A stretch of 7,588 bases of DNA from OMOG01 sp041485845 (GCA_041485845.1 JBGPKH010000451.1:1-7588), one strand, 5' to 3'. Counted from the stretch's first letter, positions 1-7,588 are shown. Made by a program: numbers and translations. The notes: generated by a model from the letters alone, not told the origin.

Positions 1-1
1 A

Positions 2-319
2 GTCATGGAGGGACGGGATATCGGAACCGTGGTGTTCCCCGCCGCGGATGTCAAGATCTTCCTCGACGCCGAGCCCGAGGAGCGCGTGCGGCGGCGCTTC
101 CGGGAAGGGCGCGACAAAGGCGAAGGGATCTCGGAAGGACAACTGGCGGCGCAGATGAAAGAACGCGACCGGCGCGACAGCACGCGCTCCGATGCGCCTC
201 TGTCGCAGGCCCCCGACGCCATCTACCTCGATTCCACTCCGCTTTCGCTGGACGAGGTGGAAGAGGCCATTTTGAAAATCGTGCGCGCGCGCGTCACCAA
301 CGGAAAGGATTTCAGTTGA
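2..319 (+). CDS. cmk: Cytidylate kinase, C-terminal part (5' end outside the window)
   Basis: Cytidylate kinase is a cytosolic P-loop NMP kinase that phosphorylates CMP and dCMP with ATP in pyrimidine nucleotide recycling. Only the last 105 residues are visible; the family is usually about 220-230 residues, so the P-loop half lies upstream. The visible part starts in frame at base 2 with V-M-E-G-R-D-I-G-T-V-V-F-P, the conserved GRDxGTVVFP block whose Arg and Asp contact the CMP base in characterised enzymes. KIFLDA follows, then the Arg-rich lid (RRRFREGRD), then ERDRRDSTRSDAPL, matching the conserved RDxxR substrate-binding segment, and a typical DAIYLDSTPLS end. The first ATG in the window (base 5) is internal, not the start. 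The TGA stop at 317-319 lies inside a TTGA motif and within a 22-bp sequence that is repeated 92 bp downstream. Family assignment is secure; the missing 5' part cannot be judged. Confidence 0.95.
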   Translation, partial: VMEGRDIGTVVFPAADVKIFLDAEPEERVRRRFREGRDKGEGISEGQLAAQMKERDRRDSTRSDAPLSQAPDAIYLDSTPLSLDEVEEAILKIVRARVTNGKDFS

Positions 320-321
320 AG
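300..321 (+). repeat. 22-bp direct repeat, copy 1 (end of cmk)
   Basis: These 22 bases are identical to 392-413. The copy holds the last codons of cmk (GKDFS), its TGA stop (317-319), a GGAAAGGA Shine-Dalgarno-like run (302-309) and a TTG (316-318) overlapping the stop. Identity ends sharply on both sides: base 299 is a and base 391 is g; base 322 is a and base 414 is g. The sharp limits and the hairpin-rich core between the copies look like a target-site duplication or a short segmental duplication. Confidence 0.9.
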
Positions 322-391
322 AGTGGGGCAGACAATCCTGCCTGCAGCCGCCTTTCGGCGGCTTGGACAGGCCGGGAGGCCTGTCCTACTG
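322..391. mobile_element. Three-hairpin palindromic element, REP/MITE-like
   Basis: This 70-bp core lies between the two 22-bp repeats and consists almost entirely of three consecutive hairpins. Stem 1 pairs GGCAG 327-331 with CTGCC 338-342. Stem 2 pairs AGCCGCC 346-352 with GGCGGCT 357-363 over a TTTC loop. Stem 3 pairs GGACAGGCC 365-373 with GGCCTGTCC 378-386 over a GGGA loop. The ends, AGTGGGG (322-328) and TCCTACT (384-390), are imperfect inverted repeats whose two mismatches are G-T pairs. It has no transposase and no U-tract after stem 3, so it is not a canonical intrinsic terminator. I recall similar GGCAG/GGCCTGTCC palindromes dispersed in Acidobacteriota genomes, but cannot verify this here. 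A structured RNA or mRNA-processing site is an alternative. Confidence 0.6.
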
Positions 392-413
392 ACGGAAAGG
401 ATTTCAGTTGAAG
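392..413 (+). repeat. 22-bp direct repeat, copy 2 (start of lysC)
   Basis: This is the exact second copy of 300-321. Here the same bases supply the lysC ribosome binding site and its TTG start at 408-410. If the 92 bp from 300 to 391 are removed in thought, cmk and lysC meet at a single TTGA overlap with both reading frames unchanged, so the copies mark a duplication of the ancestral junction. Confidence 0.9.
394..401 (+). promoter_or_regulatory. Ribosome binding site that sets the lysC TTG start
   Basis: GGAAAGGA is a good Shine-Dalgarno match ending 6 bases before TTG 408. It supports TTG over the in-frame ATG at 426, whose own candidate AAGGA (411-415) sits 10 bases upstream of it. The TTG start also keeps the LVV strand that normally precedes the MKFGGTSV motif in aspartate kinases. 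Confidence 0.65.
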
Positions 414-1862
414 GATCTCGTGGTCATGAAATTCGGCGGCACCAGCGTGGGTTCCGCCGAACGAATGCGGGTGGCGGCGCGGCTCGCCGCCGACGAACGA
501 AGGAAGCGGCCGGTGGCTGTGGTGGTCTCAGCTATGTCCAAGATCACCGACCTCCTGCTCGACACCATGCGCCACGCCGAGGCGGGCGACCGCGCGGGCA
601 TGGAGACCAATCTCGCGGCCCTGCGCGCGCGCCACGAAGAAGCGTGCCGCGGACTGCTTCCGGAAGCCCGGCAAGAGCCGGCGATGGCGGGAATCCACAA
701 GCTGGTCGCCGAATTCGAGCGCATCGTAAGCGGCATGGCGATGCTGGGCGAGCGCCCTCCGCGGTCCGTGGACGAGGCCGTGGCGGTCGGCGAGCGGCTC
801 TCGGCCCTGCTGCTCTCGGAACACCTGGCAGCGGAGGGCACCCCGTCGGCAGCGGTCAACGCGTGGGACGTGGTCGTGACGGATGCGGTCTTCGGCAACG
901 CGTCGCCCTTGATGGAACCGACTCGCGAGAAGGCGCGCGCGATGCTGCTGCCCTTGCTGGAAGAGGGTTCCCTGCCGGTAATCACTGGCTTCAACGGCGC
1001 CACCGCCGACGGCCGCCCGACGACGCTGGGGCGCGGCGGCTCGGATTTCTCGGCGTCGATTCTCGCGGCCGCGCTGGATGCCGCGGAGTTGTGGATCTGG
1101 ACTGACGTGGACGGAATCATGAGCGCCGACCCGCGGCTGGTGCCGGACGCCGAAGTGCTCGCCGAAATCACTTACGCGGAAGCGGCTGAGCTGGCGTACG
1201 CCGGCGCCAAGGTGCTGCATCCGAGGACGCTCGCGCCGCTGGCCGAGCGAAAGATTCCGGTGTGGAGCAAGAACAGCTTCGCGCCGGAAAAGCCGGGCAC
1301 CAAGATCGTACCCACGGTCGCGGCGGCCAACGGCACCCGCGCCGTGGCGTCCATGGGAAACGTGGCGCTAGTGGCGTTGGAACCGGCGAGCCCCGAGCTG
1401 AACGGCGTGCAGGTGATGGGCCGGGCGCTCGAAGCGGTGGCCCGCGCCAACGTCGAGCTGCTGCTGGTCTCCAGTTCCAGCTATCGCCAGAACTTCTGTT
1501 TCCTGGTCCGACACGAAGAACTGGAGCGCACCCTGGCGGCGCTCGAATCGGCGCTGGCGCTGGAACTGGCGCACCATTATCTGCACCCCGTCCAGGTGGA
1601 CCGCGACGTCGGACTCCTGACGGCGGTAGGCGAGGGCATGCAGGGCAAGCCCGGCCTGGCAGGCCGGATCTTCACCGCGATCTCGCGCGTGCAGGTGAAC
1701 ATCATCGCCATCGCGCAGGGTTCGAGCGAGCTGACGATTGCGGTGGTCGTGCGGCGCGACGGCCTCGAGAAGGCGGTGCAGGCGGTGCACGCCGAGTGCG
1801 GCCTGGGACATCGCCCGCCGGTCCCGGTGTTCCAGTTTCCGATGTCGAGACGGAAGGAGTAG
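408..1862 (+). CDS. lysC: Aspartate kinase, monofunctional, with two C-terminal ACT domains
   Basis: It phosphorylates L-aspartate with ATP, the first committed step to lysine, threonine, methionine and diaminopimelate, in the cytosol. At 484 residues from TTG 408 it carries an amino acid kinase domain (about 4-290): KFGGTSVGS at 8-16, GRGGSD at 208-213, TDVDGIMSADPR at 232-243 and KVLHPRTL at 268-275. Two ACT regulatory domains follow, at about 319-392 and 401-470. The last contains VGEGMQGKPGLAGRIF and AIAQGSSELTI (Gln437), which resembles the kinase half of bifunctional ThrA-type enzymes more than E. coli LysC. No homoserine dehydrogenase domain follows; the frame stops after MSRRKE. Feedback inhibition by a pathway amino acid is therefore expected, but threonine versus lysine cannot be read from the sequence. 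The start lies in a duplicated junction 89 bp after cmk, and the MOSC gene follows after 17 bp. The function is secure; the symbol is by function, not orthology. Confidence 0.93.
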   Translation: MKDLVVMKFGGTSVGSAERMRVAARLAADERRKRPVAVVVSAMSKITDLLLDTMRHAEAGDRAGMETNLAALRARHEEACRGLLPEARQEPAMAGIHKLVAEFERIVSGMAMLGERPPRSVDEAVAVGERLSALLLSEHLAAEGTPSAAVNAWDVVVTDAVFGNASPLMEPTREKARAMLLPLLEEGSLPVITGFNGATADGRPTTLGRGGSDFSASILAAALDAAELWIWTDVDGIMSADPRLVPDAEVLAEITYAEAAELAYAGAKVLHPRTLAPLAERKIPVWSKNSFAPEKPGTKIVPTVAAANGTRAVASMGNVALVALEPASPELNGVQVMGRALEAVARANVELLLVSSSSYRQNFCFLVRHEELERTLAALESALALELAHHYLHPVQVDRDVGLLTAVGEGMQGKPGLAGRIFTAISRVQVNIIAIAQGSSELTIAVVVRRDGLEKAVQAVHAECGLGHRPPVPVFQFPMSRRKE

Positions 1863-1879
1863 GGGCCGAGCCCATTCGC

Positions 1880-2374
1880 ATGGAAGGCGTCATCGTTCAG
1901 GTCAACATTTCGCCGGGAGGCCTCCCCAAGCGGGCGATTCCCGAAGGCCTCCTCACGCCCATGGGCATCGAGGGAGACCGCCATGCACACCCCGACATTC
2001 ATGGCGGCGAACGGAAAGCGATTCTCCTGATCGCCGCTGAAGCGATCGAGGACCTGGCGGCCCGCGGCTATCCGCTCTTTTTCGGCGCGCTCGGCGAGAA
2101 CCTCACCACACGCGGCCTCAACGTGCGCGATATCCGGATCGGCGATCAAATCCGGGCCGGTGGAGCGCTGCTCGAAATCACCCAGCCGCGGGGGCCTTGT
2201 ACGCAACTGGACATCTACGGCGAGTCGCTGAAGTACGACATCTACGACCAGCGCGTGAAGCAACGCGACCACACTTCGCCGCGATGGGGCATGAGCGGGT
2301 TCTATGCCAGCGTGGTCGCGCCCGGCCCCGTGGGTCCGGGCGATATAATTGCTGTCGTGACCAAGCTGGCTTGA
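1880..2374 (+). CDS. MOSC domain-containing protein
   Basis: This small soluble protein of 164 residues is almost entirely one MOSC domain. MOSC domains occur in molybdenum-cofactor sulfurase C-termini and in stand-alone proteins such as YiiM and YcbX, where a conserved Cys takes part in sulfur or molybdenum-cofactor chemistry and in reduction of N-hydroxylated compounds. Visible hallmarks are GIEGDRH (GDRH at 32-35), HGGERKA starting at His41, GALGENLTTRGL (GEN at 72-74), IRIGD and TQPRGPC with the conserved Cys at 107. No signal peptide or membrane segment is seen. The ATG at 1880 lies 17 bp after lysC. AAGGAG (1854-1859) is about 20 bases upstream, too far to be a clean ribosome site, so translation is probably coupled to lysC or the start is slightly different. 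glnE begins 4 bp after the stop. The domain is clear; the substrate is unknown, and nothing seen links it biochemically to its neighbours. Confidence 0.88.
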   Translation: MEGVIVQVNISPGGLPKRAIPEGLLTPMGIEGDRHAHPDIHGGERKAILLIAAEAIEDLAARGYPLFFGALGENLTTRGLNVRDIRIGDQIRAGGALLEITQPRGPCTQLDIYGESLKYDIYDQRVKQRDHTSPRWGMSGFYASVVAPGPVGPGDIIAVVTKLA

Positions 2375-2378
2375 CTCC

Positions 2379-5216
2379 ATGCAGAGTTCGCTCGACGCAA
2401 TGCTGTTGGGAGCGAGGCTCCCGGAACGAATTGCGGCGCGCGTCGAGGTGTTGCTTCGCTCGGCGCCCGACCCCGCCACGGCACTCCATTATCTCGAGCG
2501 GCTGCGCCATGAGTCTCCCGGAGGATTCGATCGCGTGTGCAGCTCGCCGGCGGCTATGCGCTGCGCCGTGAACCTGTTCTCGTACAGCCATTTTCTATCG
2601 GAGTTCGTGTTGCACGCCCCGGAACGCATCCTGGAAGTGGCCACTTCGGGCAGCCTCTACCGCGTGCTCTCGGCAGAGCAGTACGAGCAGCGTCTGTTCG
2701 AATTCCTGGGTCATGGCCATGCAGGTGTGCCGCCGGCCGTGGACCTGGCGCGATTCCGCCGCCGCCAGTTGCTGCGCATCGTGCTGCGCGACGTGCTGGG
2801 GGTGGCCACGCTTTCCGACGTCACCCAGGAGCTTTCGCGCCTCGCCGATGCGATCCTCGATGTAACCTATCGCCGGCTGCGCGCGGAGCTGGTGGCGCGC
2901 CACGGCGAGCCGCGTCTCCCGGATGGACGGCCGTGCGGATTCTCGGTGATCGCGCTCGGCAAGCTGGGCGGGGAAGAGCTGAACTACAGCTCGGACATCG
3001 ACCTGATGTTCATCTATGGCGGCAACGGCGAGACCGGCGGTCTCTCGCCCATCAGCAACAAGGAGTTCTATAAGAAAGTTGCCAACCAGTACACGTCGCT
3101 GCTTTCTTCCTACACCGCCGACGGCCAGTGCTATCGCGTCGACCTTCGCCTGCGGCCCGATGGCACGCTGGGCGAGATTTGCATTTCCGCGGACGGGGCA
3201 AAGACCTATTACCAGGATCGCGCGCGCGACTGGGAAAAGCAGATGCTGATCAAGGCGCGCGTCGCAGCCGGCGAGCGCGAGCCGGGAGCGTCCCTGCTGG
3301 AATTCGTCGAGCCGCTGATCTATCAAAGCTCGCTCGATTTCCGCGCGGTGGAATCGGTATCGGAGACGCGCCAGCGCATCGGCGAAAAGATGACGGCGAA
3401 ACGCGGGCTCCAGAACGGTCTCGACGTCAAGCTCACGCCCGGCGGGATTCGCGATATCGAGTTCCTGGTGCAGTGCCTGCAACGTTTGCACGGCGGCCGC
3501 GAACCTTGGATCCGCCATGGAGGAACCACGCTGGCGCTGTTCCGCTTGCGCGACAAAGGACTGCTCTCCGACGGCGAGTACGCGCGGCTGGCGTCCGCGT
3601 ACCGGTTCCTGCGCTACCTGGAGCACCGTCTGCAAATCGAAGAAGACCGCCAGACCCACACCCTTCCCTCGGACCCCGTGCGCCTTGACGTGCTGGCACG
3701 CATGCTGCCGCCGGAGAGCCCCGGCATCACGCTCACCGCCGAGTCGCTCAAGGACAAGCTGGAGGAGCACCTGGCGTCCGTCCGCGAAACTTACGACCGC
3801 GTGATTCACGCGCAGAAACCGATGTATTACACGGCGGCGCCGGAGCCCGCATCGGAGCGGGAATCCGCATCGGTGCAGAAGGAAGTCGAGGGCCTGGCGC
3901 CGCCGAGCAACCTGACGCGTTTTCTCGATCAGCGCGCGCCGCAACTGGCGGAGGCCGTTGCCGGGGCGCCCCTGCATCGCGGCCGCGAGCGCTTCGAGCA
4001 CTTCCTCGAGAAGGCCCTGGCCACCCCCGATCTGCTGGGCCGTCTGAACGCGGACCCCCAACTCGCCGCTGGCGTGATCGATCTGTTCGAGCACAGCCCT
4101 TACTTCGCCGACGATCTGCTGCGCTACCCGGAACTGCTGGACGAGATCGGCGAACCGTTCCAACTGGAAGGCGGGCCGCTCGAAGACGGTGCCGCGTTGC
4201 GGCGCTTCTACCGGCGGCAGATGCTCCGCATTCAGAGTGAAAGCCTTCTCCGGCCGGCGAAGATCTTCGCGACCCTGCGAAAGACGTCGGTGCTGGCGGA
4301 CAGCGTGATCGCGGCGGCGTATCGCATCGCCCTCGCCGAAGCGCCTCCCCCGGCGAGCCCTTCCTACATGCCGGTCAACCAGATGATGTCGATCGCGCTT
4401 GGCCGGCTGGGCATGGGCGAGTTCGACCTGGGCTCCGACGCCGACCTGGTCTTCATCATCCCGGATGAAGATGCCGCCGAGCATTCCTTCTGGACGGGCG
4501 TGGCGGAACGCATGATCCAGACCATGAGCTCTTACACCAGCGAAGGTGTGATGTTCGCGGTGGACACGCGCTTGCGGCCGAGTGGGCGCGAGGGCGACCT
4601 GGTGCAGACCGAGGGCGCCTACAAGACCTATTTCGCAAGCCACGCCGAAGCCTGGGAAGGCATCACCTACATGAAGTCGCGCGCCGTGGCCGGCAACGTG
4701 GAACGCGCCACCGAGTTCCTGCACGAGTTGCAGGATGTGGACTGGCGGCGCTACGGGCAGAGTATGCGGTCGCGCAAGGAACTGGCGGAGATGCGCGCGC
4801 GCCTGGAGCGCGAGCAGGGACCGCGCAATCCGATCAAGGCCGGCATGGGCGGGTATTACGATATCGATTTCGCCCTGATGTATCTGCGGCTCAAGGGCGC
4901 GGGCATTTTCTACAAGGTGCTGAACACGCCCGAGCGCATCGATGTCATCGAGAAGATGGGCCACCTGGATCGCGAGGACGCCGACTTTCTGCGCGAGGCC
5001 GCCACCTTCTATCGCGCGCTCGACCACGGGCAGCGCGTCTCCACCGGCCACGCGGAAGGCAGCCTTCCGACCTCCCAGGCGCAGTTCGAAGTGCTCACCA
5101 ACCTGGTGAAGCGCTGGACGCCCGAGCACCTGCACCGGGAACGCCTGGACGTGACGCTGCGCGAGATCCGCCAGCGCACGCGCGAGTTCTTCAACCGCCT
5201 GTTCGGCAGGTTGTGA
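2379..5216 (+). CDS. glnE: Bifunctional glutamine synthetase adenylyltransferase / adenylyl-removing enzyme
   Basis: GlnE reversibly adenylylates a tyrosine of glutamine synthetase: the C-terminal half attaches AMP and the N-terminal half removes it phosphorolytically, under PII and glutamine control in characterised systems. At 945 residues it is nearly the length of E. coli GlnE (946), so it is complete. Both nucleotidyltransferase cores are visible. The N-terminal core has GKLGGEELNYSSDIDLMF from residue 194, with metal-binding Asp206 and Asp208 and a third Asp255 in RVDLRLRPDG. The C-terminal core has GRLGMGEFDLGSDADLVF from 675, with Asp687 and Asp689 and Asp729 in FAVDTRLRPSG. Each core is followed by a helical GlnD-type segment, and a charged Ala/Glu/Ser-rich linker lies at about 485-510. 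All expected acidic residues are present, so both activities are predicted. It starts 4 bp after the MOSC gene without a strong Shine-Dalgarno, suggesting coupling. Neither glnA nor glnB is in the window. Confidence 0.97.
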   Translation: MQSSLDAMLLGARLPERIAARVEVLLRSAPDPATALHYLERLRHESPGGFDRVCSSPAAMRCAVNLFSYSHFLSEFVLHAPERILEVATSGSLYRVLSAEQYEQRLFEFLGHGHAGVPPAVDLARFRRRQLLRIVLRDVLGVATLSDVTQELSRLADAILDVTYRRLRAELVARHGEPRLPDGRPCGFSVIALGKLGGEELNYSSDIDLMFIYGGNGETGGLSPISNKEFYKKVANQYTSLLSSYTADGQCYRVDLRLRPDGTLGEICISADGAKTYYQDRARDWEKQMLIKARVAAGEREPGASLLEFVEPLIYQSSLDFRAVESVSETRQRIGEKMTAKRGLQNGLDVKLTPGGIRDIEFLVQCLQRLHGGREPWIRHGGTTLALFRLRDKGLLSDGEYARLASAYRFLRYLEHRLQIEEDRQTHTLPSDPVRLDVLARMLPPESPGITLTAESLKDKLEEHLASVRETYDRVIHAQKPMYYTAAPEPASERESASVQKEVEGLAPPSNLTRFLDQRAPQLAEAVAGAPLHRGRERFEHFLEKALATPDLLGRLNADPQLAAGVIDLFEHSPYFADDLLRYPELLDEIGEPFQLEGGPLEDGAALRRFYRRQMLRIQSESLLRPAKIFATLRKTSVLADSVIAAAYRIALAEAPPPASPSYMPVNQMMSIALGRLGMGEFDLGSDADLVFIIPDEDAAEHSFWTGVAERMIQTMSSYTSEGVMFAVDTRLRPSGREGDLVQTEGAYKTYFASHAEAWEGITYMKSRAVAGNVERATEFLHELQDVDWRRYGQSMRSRKELAEMRARLEREQGPRNPIKAGMGGYYDIDFALMYLRLKGAGIFYKVLNTPERIDVIEKMGHLDREDADFLREAATFYRALDHGQRVSTGHAEGSLPTSQAQFEVLTNLVKRWTPEHLHRERLDVTLREIRQRTREFFNRLFGRL

Positions 5217-5219
5217 TCC

Positions 5220-6672
5220 ATGCCGGTGAAAGCCTTCCGCTTCTCCGCCTCGATCCTGATCGTTGCGGCGATCGTGGGTTTGTACCGCGTTCTGCTGCCG
5301 GGTAAAGTCAACAACACCACCGTCGCGCTGACGCTGCTGCTCGCGATCCTGGGGGTATCGGCGGTTTGGGGACTGGCCGAGGCCACCGTCGCCTCCATCG
5401 TCGCGGTCCTCGGATTCAATTACTACTTCCTTCCTCCGCTGGGGACGTTCACCATCCAGGATCCGCAGAATTGGGTGGCGCTGGCGGCATTTCTGGTGAC
5501 CGCCGTGACCGCCAGCCAGCTTTCCGAGCGCGCACGGCGGCGGACCGAGGAGGCGCAAGCGCGCCGCATCGAAATCGAACGTCTGTACGCGCTGGTGCAG
5601 GCCATGATGCCCGGCGGCAATCCCCGCAAGACCATCCGCGAGTTTGTCAACAAAGTAGTGCAGGTGTTCGGCTGCGACGGGGCGGCGTTCTACTACCGGC
5701 CTGGTGACGAGATTCTCCGCTCGGGCCCGGAGAGCCAACCGGTTTCGGACCACGACCTTCGGGCGGCGGCGGAAATCGACGATGTGTCGATGGAGCCGGA
5801 GCGCTCGCTGGCCACGGCGCCGGTGCGCCTCGGCGGCCGGTCGCTGGGGAGCCTGGCGTTGATCGGCGGGCTGCCGTCGGAACAGACCGTGCGCGCCATC
5901 GTGAACCTGGTGGCCATCACCATCGAAAAGGCGCGGGCGCTGGAGGATGCCAGTCATGCCGAAGCCGCGCGCCAGAGCGAGGTGCTGAAATCCGCGCTGC
6001 TCGATTCGCTGGCGCACGATATCAAGACGCCGCTCACTTCCATCAAGGCGGCGGTGACCAGCCTGCTCGGAAGCGCGCCGCGGACCGAGCGCGAATTGCT
6101 CACCATCATCGACGAGGAGGCCGACCGGCTGAATCGCCTGGCGGCTGAGGTAGTCGCCATGGCGCGCATCGAAGCCGGCAAGCTGCACCTGGAGAAACAA
6201 CCGGTAGAGGCCGCGGGCCTGGTTGCCAGCGCGCTCTCGGAGTACGCCATGCAGCTCAAAGGCCGGGCGGTTACCGTGAATGTGCCGGAGGGGCTGCCGC
6301 CCGCCGAGGCCGATCGCGAATTTGTCGAGCAGGTAGTGAAGCAGTTCATTGAGAATGCGCTCAAGTATTCGCCCGAGGGGTCGCCGATCGCTGTCTCGGC
6401 GGAGCTGAAGAGTGGGAGAATCGTGATCGGAGTCGCGGATCGCGGACCGGGCATCCAAGAGAACGAGCGCGGCCGCATCTTCGACAAGTTCTTCCGCGGG
6501 CGGCAGCACCGCTTTGCAACCAAGGGAACCGGCATGGGCCTGGCGATCGCCAAGGGGATCGTGGAAGCGCACGGAGAACGAATCTGGGTGGAGAGCGAGC
6601 CGGGGCACGGCTCGGTGTTCTATTTTTCGCTGCCGTTGAGCGGAGGGCGTGAAGCCGCGGAGGTCGGGAAAG

Positions 6673-6686
<14 letters not shown>
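5220..6686 (+). CDS. KdpD-like membrane sensor histidine kinase lacking the KdpD/USP N-terminal half
   Basis: This 488-residue inner-membrane histidine kinase matches the C-terminal half of KdpD. A DUF4118-type membrane region has four hydrophobic segments (about 9-26, 34-52, 55-71, 85-101) with the typical FNYYFLPP turn at 66-73. A short Arg/Glu-rich helix follows (about 102-130), then a GAF-like domain (about 120-240), a HisKA domain with the phospho-acceptor His266 in SLAHDIKTPLTS, and an ATPase domain with N-box Asn379 (FIENALKYSPEG), G1 DRGPGI at 407-412 and G2 GTGMGL at 436-441. All catalytic boxes are intact. Classical KdpD is about 900 residues and begins with KdpD and Usp-like cytoplasmic domains; these are absent, and the ATG lies only 3 bp after glnE, so there is no room for them. 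The gene overlaps its response regulator by 14 bp. The input signal is unknown; potassium or osmotic sensing is only suggested by the family. Confidence 0.92.
6659..6663 (+). promoter_or_regulatory. Ribosome binding site that sets the response regulator TTG start
   Basis: GGAGG lies 9 bases before TTG 6673 and within the end of the kinase gene. An upstream in-frame GTG at 6649 has a purine run ending only one base before it, too close to work well. Starting at TTG gives the short MSAGKILVVDDD start usual for this family. Confidence 0.6.
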
Positions 6687-7368
<682 letters not shown>

Positions 7369-7547
7369 GATCGCACTCACCTTCCGATTCAAAGCCCCCG
7401 GCGCCAGAAAGTGGCCGAGCTATCAGTGGTGCGTCGATTCGCTTACGCTGAAACCATGGTCCCGATTCGACTAGACCGGATAACTGTGCTTACGGATTGC
7501 ACACAACAGAAACGAGGGAAGTAAGCTACTGATTCTGAAGGGATTTG
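7369..7547. other. Non-coding gap between response regulator and tRNA, nothing recognised
   Basis: About 180 bp separate the regulator gene from the oppositely oriented tRNA, so transcription from the two sides converges here. I see no convincing open frame, no GC hairpin followed by a T-run on either strand and no clear promoter. A GCTTAC/GTAAGC pair (7488-7493 and 7521-7526) and a GGCGCCGG/CCGGCGCC pair spanning the end of the regulator are too widely spaced to call terminators. Confidence 0.5.

Positions 7548-7588
<41 letters not shown>

Larger units (their letters stand above)
316..411 (+). other. 31-codon open frame through the inserted element, possible leader/coupling ORF
   Basis: This frame starts at the first-copy TTG (316-318) and reads through the hairpin element without a stop. 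It ends at TGA 409-411, inside the second repeat copy. The predicted peptide begins MKSGADNPACSRLSAAW and ends in the same GKDFS as cmk. It has the same Shine-Dalgarno (302-309) and spacing that serve lysC. It overlaps cmk by TTGA at one end and the lysC start by TTGA at the other, so ribosomes could in principle pass cmk to mini-ORF to lysC. I do not recognise the peptide. It may be a by-product of the duplication rather than a selected gene, since a 30-codon frame free of stops is not rare in GC-rich DNA. Confidence 0.2.

Noticed and set aside
365..391. Stem 3 of the element as a Rho-independent terminator for cmk
   Set aside because: The 9-bp stem is strong but is followed by TACTGACGG, with no T-run on either strand, so it does not fit the canonical form.
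323..1105. A + strand open frame starting in the hairpin element and running into lysC
   Set aside because: It overlaps lysC in another frame, its sequence is Arg/Gly/Ala-rich low-complexity shadow translation, and lysC has all family motifs.
1262..1879. An upstream extension of the MOSC frame into lysC, giving a 370-residue protein
   Set aside because: The extra N-terminal part is an out-of-frame shadow of lysC without any domain. The MOSC domain begins right at the ATG at 1880.
7385..7468. Three copies of CGATTC in the gap after the response regulator
   Set aside because: The copies (7385, 7435, 7463) are only six bases, unevenly spaced and with differing flanks. This is close to what chance gives.

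Overview
The window is a GC-rich stretch of bacterial chromosome in which every protein gene lies on the + strand. Gene content, GC-rich codon use and a palindromic intergenic repeat of the style I remember from Acidobacteriota (Solibacter/Bryobacter-like) suggest that phylum. This assignment is an inference; nothing in the window proves it.

Layout: the 3' part of cytidylate kinase (cmk, 2-319); a 92-bp insertion-like block made of a three-hairpin element and a 22-bp duplication of the gene junction (about 300-413); aspartate kinase (lysC, 408-1862); a small MOSC-domain protein (1880-2374); full-length glnE, the bifunctional glutamine synthetase adenylyltransferase/adenylyl-removing enzyme (2379-5216); a KdpD-like sensor kinase lacking the KdpD N-terminal half (5220-6686); its KdpE-like response regulator (6673-7368); about 180 bp of non-coding sequence; and the 3' part of a tRNA, probably Gly(CCC), on the - strand (7548-7588).

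From lysC onward the spacings are +17, +4, +3 and -14 bp, so lysC-MOSC-glnE-kinase-regulator looks like one translationally coupled operon. It joins entry into aspartate-family amino acid synthesis, control of glutamine synthetase and a KdpDE-type two-component system. No kdpFABC potassium pump genes are present in the window.

The most unusual structure is the cmk/lysC junction. A 22-bp sequence carrying the end of cmk, a Shine-Dalgarno and the lysC TTG start occurs twice, on either side of a 70-bp triple-hairpin element. The likely ancestor was a direct TTGA stop/start overlap. The insertion appears to have duplicated the junction, leaving both genes intact and creating a 31-codon open frame with TTGA overlaps at both ends.
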